The position numbers were made by a program, and so were the translations under genes. This document shows positions 44,819 to 55,514 of a stretch of DNA of 64,000 bases, one piece after another. Origin of the DNA: Paenibacillus alginolyticus DSM 5050 = NBRC 15375. Lineage in GTDB: Bacteria; Bacillota; Bacilli; Paenibacillales; NBRC-103111. The stretch's first letter is position 1. Each line of letters starts with the position of its first letter. Location of the stretch: NCBI RefSeq assembly GCF_000422905.1, contig NZ_AUGY01000022.1, positions 1 to 64,000 of the forward strand, read 5' to 3'. A model generated the notes under the pieces. It saw only the letters and a program-made list of their open reading frames with translations. It did not search any database and was not told the DNA's origin.

Positions 44819-44888
44819 CCTTCACCATTGGTCTTTCGGCAGATGTTTACCTACAGCGAGTAAACCAATCTGCGTTCTCAAACAGCAA

Positions 44889-46127
<1,239 letters not shown>

Positions 46128-46173
46128 GTCTACTAATCTCTCCGTTTCTATGTCTGCTGCGAATTATTAATAA

Positions 46174-47133
46174 TTATATCATTGTCGCGGCCATAATGGC
46201 CTTTTGCGCATGAAGACGATTCTCTGCTTGGTCAAAAATAATGGAATTCGGGCCATCGATGACGCCCTCGCTCACTTCTTCCCCGCGATGTGCAGGCAAG
46301 CAGTGCATGAACAGGTAATCCGATTTGGCATGCTTCACAAGCGCCTCGTTGATTTGGAAGTTCTTGAAAGCAATCTCCCGCTCCTGCTGCTCAGCCTCAA
46401 AGCCCATGCTTGCCCAAACGTCCGTGTAGACGATGTCCGCATTTTCAATCGCTTCGCGTGGATCGCGAGTAAGGAGGACACTGCCTCCGGTTTGCGCTGC
46501 GTTTTCCTTAGAAATCTGAATGACTTCCTTATCAGGATCGTAGCCTTCCGGCGAGGCAATCGCGAAATTCATTCCCAATTTGCTTGCACCCATCATGAGG
46601 GAATGCACCATATTGTTGCCATCTCCGATGTAGGCGACTTTGAGACCTTTCAAACGGCCTTTTTTCTCCAGAACCGTCTGATAATCCGCCATCACCTGGC
46701 AAGGGTGGGCATAATCCGTCAATCCATTAATAACCGGTACCGTTGATCCACGTGCAAGGTCAATCACTTTGCGGTGTTCGTACGTGCGAATCATGATGCC
46801 ATCCAGGTAACGGGACAGTGTTTGCGCAGTATCCCAAACAGTTTCACCGCGACCAAGCTGCAGATCATTTTTGCTAAGGAAAAGAGCCTGACCCCCTAGC
46901 TGGTACATCCCCACTTCAAAGGAAACTCGCGTACGCGTCGAGGATTTCTCAAAAATCATTCCCAGCGTCTTACCAGCGAGCACAGCATGCGGCTCTCTAG
47001 CTTTCTGTTTACGTTTAAGCTCAATCGCATAGTGAATCAAATATTCAATTTCTTCTGATGTATAATCAACTAAAGCAAGAAAATCCTTGCCCTTCAACTG
47101 AGCAGCCAGTTCTTCCTGTACAGCCATATTCAT
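46174..47133 (-). CDS. argF: Ornithine carbamoyltransferase
   Basis: 319 residues with the carbamoyl-phosphate motif SSTRTR, the HPCQ motif and the ornithine-side HCLPAHRGEEV. It makes citrulline from ornithine and carbamoyl phosphate. The ATG at 47133 has GAGAGG 9 nt upstream. No carAB genes lie in the block, unlike the B. subtilis argCJBD-carAB-argF operon. Confidence 0.95.
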   Translation of the reverse strand: MNMAVQEELAAQLKGKDFLALVDYTSEEIEYLIHYAIELKRKQKAREPHAVLAGKTLGMIFEKSSTRTRVSFEVGMYQLGGQALFLSKNDLQLGRGETVWDTAQTLSRYLDGIMIRTYEHRKVIDLARGSTVPVINGLTDYAHPCQVMADYQTVLEKKGRLKGLKVAYIGDGNNMVHSLMMGASKLGMNFAIASPEGYDPDKEVIQISKENAAQTGGSVLLTRDPREAIENADIVYTDVWASMGFEAEQQEREIAFKNFQINEALVKHAKSDYLFMHCLPAHRGEEVSEGVIDGPNSIIFDQAENRLHAQKAIMAATMI

Positions 47134-47163
47134 GTTATCCAACCTCTCTAAACGGAACTTTTA

Positions 47164-48360
47164 CTAGACGCTGCTGATGGTTGATGCCTTCTGGGAGAGG
47201 ACACTGCACACCACATCTAGGGCTTGATCTAAATCTTCTTGCGGTATAGTCAAAGCGGGCACCAGACGAATAACGTTCGGCCCTGCCGGAATGACGAGTA
47301 CACCTTGCTTATGAATTTCGCTAATGATTTCACCTGCTGGCTGAGTGCATTCGATCCCGATGAGGAGACCAATGCCGCGAATATTGCTGATAAGCGGATT
47401 GCCTGCAAGCTTGCTCTCCAGCTTATTCACCGTGTATGCACCTAATTCCGCAGCGCGCTCTGGCAGTTTATTCGAGATAATCGTGTCCACAGCCGCATAT
47501 CCTGCAGCCGTAGCAATCGGCGTTCCACCAAAGGTTGAACCATGGCTTCCAGCGCTGAAGGCTTCAGCCAAGAACGCTTTGCCTAACATCGCACCGATCG
47601 GAAACCCTCCACCAAGGCCTTTGGCCAATGTGAAAATATCCGGCTCCACCCCATAATGCTCATAGGCAAAAAGCTTACCCGTACGTCCTACGCCCGTCTG
47701 GATTTCATCCACGATCAAAAGCAAATTCTCTTGCTTGCAAAGCTCTGCAATTTGTTTCACGAACTCCGGATCAGCCGGCAGCACGCCGCCTTCCCCTTGC
47801 ACCATCTCCAGCATGATGGCACAAGTATGCTCATTAACTAAACTGCGGACAGCCTCGATATCGTTATAAGGCGCATAGACGAAGCCGCCAGGAAGCGGAT
47901 GGAAGCCTTCCTTCACTTTATCCTGCCCTGTAGCGGTCAAAGTCGCCAGCGTACGTCCGTGGAACGACATGTTGAACGTGATAATCTCGTACCGACCATT
48001 GTTCAAAACCTTCTGGTTATAGCGGCGTGCCAGCTTAATTGCAGCCTCATTCGCTTCCGCACCAGTGGAACAGAAGAATACCGCGTCTGCACAGCTATTA
48101 TCTGTGAGTAGAGTGGCCAGCTTCTCCTGATTCGGAATATGGAAAAGATTGCTCACATGCCATACTTGATCGAGCTGTTCAATCAACTTCTCCTTCACCG
48201 CTTGAGGCGCGTGCCCGAGGTTCGTCACCGCGATCCCGCTCATCAAGTCGATGTATTCCTTGCCTGTATCATCCCACAGTCGGCTGCCCTCACCCTTTAC
48301 TAGTGTGATTGGATATCTTGCATAGGTTGGAAATAACGAGCTTTTTCCCGTTTCAGTCAT
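47164..48360 (-). CDS. argD: Acetylornithine aminotransferase
   Basis: 398 residues, class III PLP aminotransferase: CSTGAEANEAAIK, VDEIQTGVGRTG and the PLP lysine in TLAKGLGGG. It transfers an amino group from glutamate to N-acetylglutamate semialdehyde. The ATG at 48360 is used because AAGGAGGGA lies 6 nt before it; the ATG 6 nt earlier is too near. Confidence 0.93.
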   Translation of the reverse strand: MTETGKSSLFPTYARYPITLVKGEGSRLWDDTGKEYIDLMSGIAVTNLGHAPQAVKEKLIEQLDQVWHVSNLFHIPNQEKLATLLTDNSCADAVFFCSTGAEANEAAIKLARRYNQKVLNNGRYEIITFNMSFHGRTLATLTATGQDKVKEGFHPLPGGFVYAPYNDIEAVRSLVNEHTCAIMLEMVQGEGGVLPADPEFVKQIAELCKQENLLLIVDEIQTGVGRTGKLFAYEHYGVEPDIFTLAKGLGGGFPIGAMLGKAFLAEAFSAGSHGSTFGGTPIATAAGYAAVDTIISNKLPERAAELGAYTVNKLESKLAGNPLISNIRGIGLLIGIECTQPAGEIISEIHKQGVLVIPAGPNVIRLVPALTIPQEDLDQALDVVCSVLSQKASTISSV

Positions 48361-48387
48361 GTACATTCCCTCCTTAAAGTTTGTGGT

Positions 48388-48663
48388 TTAACCCATTAGT
48401 TCTAACTTGTGCCAAGCTAAATAAAGACAAATCACTGCAGCTGCATATAAAATAATAGCTGTTGTTCGATTTCTTCGCATTTTCATCCCGTATGCAATGA
48501 AAAAGATAGCTGCCGCTAATTTGGAAAAGCCTTGATAAGCTGGATCATTCGAAAAGTAAGAATTGCTAAAAATAATCGCAACAAGCAAGGTTGTCGAAAT
48601 CAATATTTTAAACCATACAGGCTCTCTTAGGAATTGCTTAAACATAAAAGTAATCCGCTGCAT
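48388..48663 (-). CDS. Small membrane protein inside the arginine operon
   Basis: 91 residues with two to three hydrophobic segments (VWFKILISTTLLVAIIFS, FSKLAAAIFFIAYGM, TTAIILYAAAVICLYLAW). GGAGG lies 8 nt before the ATG. It lies between argB and argD on the same strand, 27 nt before argD. I recognise no family. Its place suggests co-expression with arginine synthesis, but a link is only inferred. Confidence 0.75.
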   Translation of the reverse strand: MQRITFMFKQFLREPVWFKILISTTLLVAIIFSNSYFSNDPAYQGFSKLAAAIFFIAYGMKMRRNRTTAIILYAAAVICLYLAWHKLELMG

Positions 48664-48821
48664 GACAGATACCTCCGTTCAAGAAACCTTTGATTTTTGA
48701 ATGGTAACGATGTTTTTCATCGCTATGGAGACAGCCTGACGTTAAACCTCGATTATAACTATGAAAATCATCGTTAAGTGAGTCAATTTAGATCATTCCA
48801 TTCGGTTAGTCAGCGTGCTTG

Positions 48822-49613
48822 TTAGCGCACAATCCTCGTGCCAATCCCCGTGCCCTTCAGCACTTTGCTCAGCACATTCGGCTCAGAGCCATTCACGATG
48901 ACAACTTCCTGGACTCTGCCTTGGATACAAGCAATCGCTGCTCGAACCTTCGGAATCATGCCCCCGTAAATATCGCCACTCGCGATCATCTCTTCAATCT
49001 CTGCTACGCTGACAACGGGAAGCACCCGCTTCTCGCCATCCACTGTTTTCATAATGCCGGGAACATCCGTCACCACAACCATCTGCTCCACACCAAGGTG
49101 AGAAGCGACAGCTCCTGCCGCCGTATCTGCATTAATGTTGTAACGCTGGCCGCCGTCGGCGCCAAGTCCAACTGGTGCGATAACCGGAATGTAGCCCATA
49201 CTTACGATACCTTGAATCAGCTCAGCGTTCACTTTCGTGACATCACCAACAAGACCAACCTCATGGCTATTAGCCACCGGCTTCGCTTCAATCAAATGTC
49301 CATCCACACCGGACAATCCAAGCGCCATTGCGCCTGTTAACTGAATTCGGCGTACGATCTCTTTGTTGATCTGGCCGGAAAGCACCATCTCCACTACGTC
49401 GAGCACCGCTTCATTCGTCACCCGCAGGCCGTTCACGAAACCAGACTCTATTCCGAGCTTTCCAAGCGTTTCTGAAATGGCAGGACCTCCACCATGAACG
49501 ATAACAGTTACTATACCCTCATCCTGAAGCTGACGCATATCTTCAAAGAAACTCATCGGCAACGCCGCTAGCGTGCTGCCGCCGCATTTCATCACAAAGC
49601 AATTGTTCTTCAC
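48822..49613 (-). CDS. argB: Acetylglutamate kinase
   Basis: 263 residues of the amino acid kinase fold: VMKCGGST, VIVHGGGP (both phosphate-binding glycine loops) and NINADTAAGAVA. It phosphorylates N-acetylglutamate. GTG start at 49613 with AAGGGGA upstream. It lies 46 nt after argJ; a 158-nt spacer with a CGATG/CATCG hairpin follows before the small membrane gene. Confidence 0.95.
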   Translation of the reverse strand: MKNNCFVMKCGGSTLAALPMSFFEDMRQLQDEGIVTVIVHGGGPAISETLGKLGIESGFVNGLRVTNEAVLDVVEMVLSGQINKEIVRRIQLTGAMALGLSGVDGHLIEAKPVANSHEVGLVGDVTKVNAELIQGIVSMGYIPVIAPVGLGADGGQRYNINADTAAGAVASHLGVEQMVVVTDVPGIMKTVDGEKRVLPVVSVAEIEEMIASGDIYGGMIPKVRAAIACIQGRVQEVVIVNGSEPNVLSKVLKGTGIGTRIVR

Positions 49614-49659
49614 AAGCTTTCGTTCCCCTTTGCTTCCTTATGTGCTAGCTGTAACAAAC

Positions 49660-50886
49660 CTAAGTCCGATAAGCCGCATTAATCCGCACATAATCATATG
49701 TTAAGTCGCAGCCCCAGCCCGTAGCCTTGCCAGCGCCCATATGTAAATTCACATGAATTTGAATCGTGTCTGTTTTCAAATAGGCAAGCGCCGCTTCCTC
49801 GTCGAACTTCACCGGACGCGACTGCTCTAGCACTGCGATATCGCCTAGGCGAATATCGACGGTGTTCACGTTCACCGGCTGTCCCGAGTAACCGACAGCC
49901 GCAATGATCCGACCCCAGTTCGCGTCCGCGCCATAAACAGCGGATTTGACCAAGCTAGAGCCAATGATCGACTTCACGATCTTGCGTGCCGCATCGTCGC
50001 TCTCCGCGCCGACCACCGTCGTCTCGATCAGCTTCGTCGCGCCCTCGCCGTCGCGCGCAATCGCCTTGGCGAGGTACTCGCCAACGTACTGGAACCCTGC
50101 CGCGAACGCTTCCCAATCCGGATGCTCCGGATTCAATGCTTCGCCGCCGGCCAGCCCGCTTGCCATCACCACGACCATGTCGTTGGTGCTCGTATCCCCG
50201 TCAACGGTGATCATGTTGAACGTAGAATCTGTAATCCTGCTCAGCAGCTGCTGCAGGTATTCACTCTCAATCGGCGCGTCGGTTGTCATGAAACCGAGCA
50301 TCGTCGCCATGTTCGGGTGAATCATCCCCGAACCCTTCGCTGCCCCGGCAATGTGAACCTCCTTGCCGCCAACAACAACACGGACGCACGTCATCTTCTG
50401 CGTGAGATCCGTTGTCAGGATCGCTTGGCAGAAGTCTTCGCCGCCGTCTGCCTTCACTTTAACCGGCAGCTGCTCGATGCCGCTCAGCACTTTCCCCATC
50501 GGCAGAAGCTCGCCGATGACGCCTGTGCTCGTCACGCCGACGTGGTGCTCCGCCACGCCTAGCGCCTTCGCACTAGCAGCGCGCATCGCGTATGCGTCGT
50601 CCTCGCCTTGCTGGCCGGTACACGCATTCGCGTTACCGCTGTTGACGATCATCGCCTGCAGCTTGCCGCCTTGGGCGATGCTCTCTTGCGTCACGCGCAG
50701 CGGTGCCGCCTGGAACGCGTTCAGCGTGTACACGCCCGCCGCTGCCGCTGGTACATCACAGACGATTGCGCCCAGATCGTAGCGCTCCGTCTTCTTCAAT
50801 CCACAGTGCAGACCACCTGCACGAAAGCCTTTCGGCGTCGTTACTGTGCCCTCAGGCACGACAGTAAAGCTCACTTGATCAAGCAT
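49660..50886 (-). CDS. argJ: Bifunctional ornithine acetyltransferase/N-acetylglutamate synthase
   Basis: 408 residues. The autoprocessing site is GSGMIHPNMATMLG, where the Thr becomes the N-terminal nucleophile of the beta chain; NSGNANACTGQQG and STGVIGE are also present. It recycles the acetyl group from acetylornithine to glutamate. The ATG follows AAGGA. No argE is needed with a functional ArgJ. Confidence 0.96.
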   Translation of the reverse strand: MLDQVSFTVVPEGTVTTPKGFRAGGLHCGLKKTERYDLGAIVCDVPAAAAGVYTLNAFQAAPLRVTQESIAQGGKLQAMIVNSGNANACTGQQGEDDAYAMRAASAKALGVAEHHVGVTSTGVIGELLPMGKVLSGIEQLPVKVKADGGEDFCQAILTTDLTQKMTCVRVVVGGKEVHIAGAAKGSGMIHPNMATMLGFMTTDAPIESEYLQQLLSRITDSTFNMITVDGDTSTNDMVVVMASGLAGGEALNPEHPDWEAFAAGFQYVGEYLAKAIARDGEGATKLIETTVVGAESDDAARKIVKSIIGSSLVKSAVYGADANWGRIIAAVGYSGQPVNVNTVDIRLGDIAVLEQSRPVKFDEEAALAYLKTDTIQIHVNLHMGAGKATGWGCDLTYDYVRINAAYRT

Positions 50887-50916
50887 GTTCGTCCTTCACC
50901 TGTCCTCATCTTCTCG

Positions 50917-51966
50917 TTATGGATACACCGGTGCGAACAACAGCCCTGTCGTTTCGTCCCAGCCTTGCATAATATTTAAATTCTGAATGGCCTGACCTGC
51001 AGCGCCTTTAACCACATTGTCGATGACGGAAACGATGGTCACACGCCCCGTACGCTCATCCACCGCAAAGCCGATGTCGCAGTAGTTCGAGCCGAACACT
51101 TCCTTCGTTGAAGGGAGCTTACCATTTTGACGAATCCGCACAAATCTCCGGCCTTCATAATACTGACGGTACAATTCGATGAATTCCTCAGCGGTGTGTT
51201 CACCTTGTATCGTTGCGTACATAGTAGACATAATTCCACGAGTCATAGGCACAAGATGTGTCGTGAACGTTGTAACAACTGGCTTACCCGCAACACGGCT
51301 GAGCGCTTGCTCGATTTCCGGAATATGCTGATGCTTATTCACTTTATAGGCTGTTAAATTCTCATTCACTTCCGCGTAGTGCACGCCTAGATTAACGCCG
51401 CGACCTGCTCCGGACACGCCAGATTTAGCATCAATAATAATCGTTGAGGGATCGATCCAACCTGCTTTAACTGCAGGAATGAGACCAAGCAGCGTCGCCG
51501 TCGGATAGCAGCCTGGGTTAGCGATTAAATCACTGCCCTTCACTTCGTCCCCGAACACCTCAGACAAGCCATAAATCGATTGCGCCAATGCTTCCTCAGA
51601 AGCTGCCGGCTTTTTATACCATTTTTCATAGTCAGCACTAGATTTCAATCTTAAATCCCCAGATATATCAATGACTTTCAGGCCAGCTGCCAGAAGCTTT
51701 GGTGAAAGTTCTGCACTCACACCAGCTGGTGTCGCCAAGAACACAACATCCGCTTTGCCCGCAATCAAGTCAACATCAAGCACATCTAGAATATCCACAA
51801 CCACTTCCTGCAAGTGTGGAAAATGCTCCGCAAGCGGCGCTCCTGCATTAGAGGTCGAGATGACCGAAGTAATCTTCACCAACGGATGCGCCTGCAACAG
51901 ACGAATCAACTCCGCACCACCATAACCCGTGGCTCCAATAATAGCCGCCCTAAATCCATGACTCAT
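50917..51966 (-). CDS. argC: N-acetyl-gamma-glutamyl-phosphate reductase
   Basis: 349 residues: NAD(P)-binding IIGATGYGGAELIR and the active-site Cys in NPGCYPTA. It reduces acetylglutamyl phosphate to the semialdehyde. GGGAGGG precedes the ATG at 51966. It is the first gene of the arg operon, with an ArgR-box-like promoter upstream. Confidence 0.96.
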   Translation of the reverse strand: MSHGFRAAIIGATGYGGAELIRLLQAHPLVKITSVISTSNAGAPLAEHFPHLQEVVVDILDVLDVDLIAGKADVVFLATPAGVSAELSPKLLAAGLKVIDISGDLRLKSSADYEKWYKKPAASEEALAQSIYGLSEVFGDEVKGSDLIANPGCYPTATLLGLIPAVKAGWIDPSTIIIDAKSGVSGAGRGVNLGVHYAEVNENLTAYKVNKHQHIPEIEQALSRVAGKPVVTTFTTHLVPMTRGIMSTMYATIQGEHTAEEFIELYRQYYEGRRFVRIRQNGKLPSTKEVFGSNYCDIGFAVDERTGRVTIVSVIDNVVKGAAGQAIQNLNIMQGWDETTGLLFAPVYP

Positions 51967-51998
51967 TCGAATTTCCCTCCCGATGTTCCGAAAATATA

Positions 51999-52034
51999 TG
52001 TATTATTATACAGTCGTATACATAATAATTCAAT
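51999..52034 (-). promoter_or_regulatory. arg operon promoter with overlapping ArgR-type boxes
   Basis: Minus strand TTGAAT (52033-52028), 17 nt, TATAAT (52010-52005). TGTATTATTATACA (51999-52012) and the TATACATAATAATTCA stretch (52017-52032) are AT-rich dyads of ArgR-box type that overlap both promoter elements. Confidence 0.75.
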
Positions 52035-52316
52035 GAATTTTTTTGTGCTAATTTTGACAATATTATTGTGCCTAAGCAGGGAATTTCAAGGTTTTTTTAC
52101 ATTAAAAACGACATGTCTTTCTTTCTTTGGATTCCTGTCTTTCGACAAGAAGTATACACAATATGCATCAATTAAACGTAACATGTGCATAAAAACAATT
52201 CTTTCTCTTCGATACCTTTTGTATGACAAATCAATTATCCCAAATTATAAGCCATACAGGCAAATCTTGTATGTGATTATTGTGAACTATTTAAGAAGTG
52301 TGGGTAAATGGTGCTG

Positions 52317-52378
52317 TTATCCACAGATTATACACACTTTATCCACAGGCCGTTTGTTTCTTTACAAAGTTATACACA
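52317..52378 (+). promoter_or_regulatory. DnaA-box cluster 1
   Basis: TTATCCACA at 52317 and 52339, TTATACACA at 52328 and 52370, all on one strand. The first three start exactly 11 nt apart. It lies in the spacer (52040-52421) between the arg promoter and the YitT terminator, where no gene is seen. Confidence 0.7.
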
Positions 52379-52401
52379 AAAAAGACGCACCTAAGTGCGC
52401 C
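52378..52401 (-). terminator. Terminator of the YitT gene
   Basis: GACGCAC (52384-52390)/GTGCGCC (52395-52401), then a T run on the minus strand. Confidence 0.85.
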
Positions 52402-52421
52402 ATTCTATCACAAAGCTCTCG

Positions 52422-53291
52422 CTATGCATGTCGTTTGAAACCTTCCCCTAATACTTCATTCGTTTCACTTAAAATGACAAAAGCCTGCCGATCCACCGAC
52501 TGGACTAGCGTTTTCAAACGACTTACTTCATTTTGTTTCACAACGACCATCAAGACCGTTCGCGATTCACCTGTAAATCCTCCGGACCCATTAAGCTCTG
52601 TAAGTCCACGGTCCAAATCATATAAAATTGCTTTGCGTATGGCTTCTGTATGATCGGAAATAATGAAGGCCACTTTGGCATAATTGAAGCCGAGTTGAAC
52701 GATATCGATCGTTTTCGTGGTGACAAATAACCCAATTAAACCGTAAAGGGCATTCTCTGGTGTGAAAACAAGTGCGGAGCTTAGAATGACCAATCCATCA
52801 AAAACCGCTACCGAAAATCCTAAACTTAAGCCTGTGTATTTATGCAGTATTTGCGCGGCCAGTCCAAGTCCGCCTGTAGATCCTCGCCCTCGGAAAACGA
52901 TGCCGAGTCCAAGTCCAACACCAATGCCTCCATAGACAGATGCAAGCAATGGATTGTGCGTTGGCACCCCCAAATGGCTTGTTACGAGTACGCACAGTGG
53001 AAATATGACCGACCCGACTGCCGCCTTAACCCCGAATTGCCCGCCTAGCAGCCATAGGGCTAACAAGAAAATCGGGATGTTCAGGGCCCACTGCGTAATC
53101 GCTGGGTTCAGACCTGTCAAATGCTGAACAATCGTTGAAATACCTGAAACCCCGCCCGTCGCAATTTGATTCGGGTTCAAAAAACAGTTAAAACTAGCCG
53201 CCATAATCAGCGAGCCGATCAGCATCAATGCATATTCAAATACGGTGTGTGCTGGACTTCCTATCCGTATTCGCGGTTCTTTTCTGGACAC
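52422..53291 (-). CDS. YitT family membrane protein (DUF161/DUF2179)
   Basis: 289 residues: five to six membrane helices with the repeat-like motifs NQIATGGVSGIS and GRGSTGGLGL, then a soluble DUF2179 domain (KVAFIISDHTEAIRKAIL). GTG start at 53291 with GGAGGAGGG 8 nt upstream. The family is widespread in Bacillota; transport activity is suspected but not established. Confidence 0.85.
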   Translation of the reverse strand: MSRKEPRIRIGSPAHTVFEYALMLIGSLIMAASFNCFLNPNQIATGGVSGISTIVQHLTGLNPAITQWALNIPIFLLALWLLGGQFGVKAAVGSVIFPLCVLVTSHLGVPTHNPLLASVYGGIGVGLGLGIVFRGRGSTGGLGLAAQILHKYTGLSLGFSVAVFDGLVILSSALVFTPENALYGLIGLFVTTKTIDIVQLGFNYAKVAFIISDHTEAIRKAILYDLDRGLTELNGSGGFTGESRTVLMVVVKQNEVSRLKTLVQSVDRQAFVILSETNEVLGEGFKRHA

Positions 53292-53323
53292 GAACGGCCC
53301 TCCTCCCGGTATCAAGCCAACTC

Positions 53324-54142
53324 CTACAACAGGGGTGCACTCATATTTTTACCGTAAAATATCTCGTCCATTTCCCACTTCACACTTTCTGTAATGTCCT
53401 TCTGCTCTGCTTCACTCAGCTTGTCTTTTGTGTAACCGAACAAATAATTGTTTAAATCAAATTTCTTCAGCTTACATTTCGTATGAAAAATATTTTCCTG
53501 ATACACGTTCACATCGATCATGTCGTACATGCTTTTGATTTCCTCAGGAATGTAGTTCTGAATCGAGCTAATTTCATGATCAATAAACAACTTATGCCCG
53601 TTTATATCCCGTGTGAAGCCTCGAACCCGATAGTCCATCGTCATAATATCCGTATCGAAGGAATGGATTAAGTAATTCAGTGCTTTTAGCGGCGAAATTT
53701 CCCCGCATGTGGATACATCAATGTCCGCCCTAAACGTGCTAATCCCTTCATCAGGGTGATATTCCGGATAGGTATGAACCGTGATATGGCTGGTGTTCAG
53801 GTGCATAAGCACCGTCTCTGGCAGGGGCCCAGGGGATTCCCTGAACGAAGCTTCAGGAGCGCCCTCAACAGGGCCTTCAGAAACCAACATCGTTACACTT
53901 GCCCCTTGCGGATCATAATCTTGTTTGGCCACATTGAGCACATGAGCACCGATAATATCGGCTACCGCTTTGAGAATTTTGGTTAACCGGGCAGCATTGT
54001 ACTGTTCGTCAATATATTCTATGTAGGCTTCGCGCTCTTCTTTGGTTCTGGTGTAGCAGATATCATACATATTGAAGCTCAAAGATTTCGTAAGGTTGTT
54101 AAAGCCGTGCAGCGTAATGCGCTGCTCCGTAGTAAGTGTCAT
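53324..54142 (-). CDS. speD: S-adenosylmethionine decarboxylase proenzyme, long bacterial type
   Basis: 272 residues, closely like the E. coli-type enzyme: [16 protein letters not shown] holds the serine (about Ser118) that becomes the pyruvoyl group on self-cleavage, followed by [16 protein letters not shown] and [12 protein letters not shown]. It makes decarboxylated AdoMet for spermidine synthesis. The ATG at 54142 follows AAGGAGGA. B. subtilis uses a much shorter class of this enzyme. No speE lies in the window. Confidence 0.93.
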   Translation of the reverse strand: MTLTTEQRITLHGFNNLTKSLSFNMYDICYTRTKEEREAYIEYIDEQYNAARLTKILKAVADIIGAHVLNVAKQDYDPQGASVTMLVSEGPVEGAPEASFRESPGPLPETVLMHLNTSHITVHTYPEYHPDEGISTFRADIDVSTCGEISPLKALNYLIHSFDTDIMTMDYRVRGFTRDINGHKLFIDHEISSIQNYIPEEIKSMYDMIDVNVYQENIFHTKCKLKKFDLNNYLFGYTKDKLSEAEQKDITESVKWEMDEIFYGKNMSAPLL

Positions 54143-54212
54143 GTTTCTTCTTCCTCCTTGTTGTTCCATCCCTACTCTTTCCTTACCCAAACCCTGAATG
54201 ACATTAAACTTG

Positions 54213-54242
54213 AAAAAATCCTACACCTTTCAGATGTAGGAT
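54213..54242 (-). terminator. Terminator of prfB
   Basis: ATCCTACA (54218-54225)/TGTAGGAT (54235-54242), then TTTTTTC on the minus strand. Confidence 0.85.
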
Positions 54243-54327
54243 AAACGTCTAAAGCTCCATGTATGCGTTTTGCGTTGAGTGTTCCGTACACCAAGCTCTT
54301 CCAGTACAAAGCTCTTGTGCATACGTT

Positions 54328-55441
54328 CTACTCCGGCTTCCGGATCTGATGACGCAGGTAAGCATCGATGAACATATTGAGATCTCCATCCATGACTGCG
54401 CCAATATTCCCAGTTTCCGCTGAAGTTCTGTGATCTTTGACCATGCTATAAGGATGAAACACATAAGAACGAATCTGACTGCCCCAAGCAATGTCAGACT
54501 GCTCGCCGCGAATCTCTGCGAGATGCTTCAGCTGCTCTTCGATCTTCCGCTCGTAGAGTTTAGACCTAAGCATCTTCATCGCTTTCTCGCGGTTCTTAAT
54601 CTGCGAGCGCTCTTGCTGACAGCTCACCACGACACCCGTTGGTATATGCGTAATCCGCACAGCCGAATCCGTGGTGTTGATGTGTTGACCGCCGGCGCCG
54701 CTTGCGCGGTACGTGTCGATCTTGAGATCCTCGGAGCGGATCTCACCCACGTCTGTGTCGTCTTCGATCTCCGGCATGACGTCACACGACGCAAACGAGG
54801 TGTGACGACGACCGGAGGCGTCGAACGGCGAGATCCGGACGAGCCGATGCACGCCCTTCTCCGCCTTCAAATAGCCGTAGGCGTTGAAGCCTGTGATCTG
54901 CAGCGTGACACTCTTCACGCCGGCTTCGTCGCCGGGCAAATAGTCGAGGACCTCGACTTTGTAGCCCCGCTTCTCCGCCCAGCGGCGGTACATGCGCAGC
55001 AGCATCTCCGCCCAGTCCTGCGACTCGGTGCCGCCCGCACCGGGATGCAGCTCAAGGATCGCATTCAGCCGGTCATACGGCTGATTGAGAAGCAAGCCAA
55101 GCTCGAAGGATTCGAGCTTCTTCTTCAAAGCATCGATGCCTGCTTCAATGTCTTTCGCTAGGCCGGCATCGCTCTCCTCTTCCTCGAGCTCGACCATGAC
55201 CTGCAGGTCGTCGAACTCGTTCGAGAAGCCTTGGAACTGATCGACGACACTTTTGATGGCGTTGAGATCCGCGATGGTCTTCTGGGCACGATCATTATCG
55301 TCCCAGAAGTCCGGCGCCCCCATTTTTTCCTCAAAATCCCCGATCGCTTCAAGCTTATGATCTAAGTCAAAGAGACCCCCGTAATTCGGTTAGTCGCTTT
55401 GCTGTCTCTCTTAAATCCTGTTTGACTTCTGGTTCCAGCAT
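54328..55441 (-). CDS. prfB: Peptide chain release factor 2, with programmed +1 frameshift
   Basis: The first 24 codons start at ATG 55441 (MLEPEVKQD) and end at an in-frame TGA (55369-55367). After a +1 shift the frame runs to 54328, giving 370 residues in all. The stop-recognition region and the GGQ motif ([11 protein letters not shown]) are present. RF2 ends translation at UGA and UAA, and the shift measures its own level. GAGGTG precedes the ATG. It lies 73 nt downstream of secA, the usual order. Confidence 0.95.
55366..55380 (-). promoter_or_regulatory. RF2 recoding site
   Basis: Minus strand GGGGG-TCT-CTT-TGA-C: an internal Shine-Dalgarno-like run 3 nt before the slippery CTT and the TGA stop followed by C. 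Confidence 0.93.
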
Positions 55442-55492
55442 GTCTTACACCTCATTTATTCTCTCGTGCCTAGGTTATACAGATCATGGTAG

Positions 55493-55511
55493 CAAGCTAG
55501 TAGCTAGCTTG
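55493..55511. repeat. Hairpin just after the secA stop
   Basis: CAAGCTAG-TAG-CTAGCTTG. No T run follows, so it is at most a weak terminator or 3' stabiliser. Confidence 0.45.
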
Positions 55512-55514
55512 GCT

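Noticed and set aside
52317-52378. Replication origin
   Set aside because: No dnaA, dnaN, gyrB or rpmH genes nearby and no clear DNA-unwinding element next to the boxes.
51814-52653. 279-residue plus-strand ORF
   Set aside because: It crosses antisense argC, the arg promoter, DnaA boxes and antisense YitT; no ribosome binding site.
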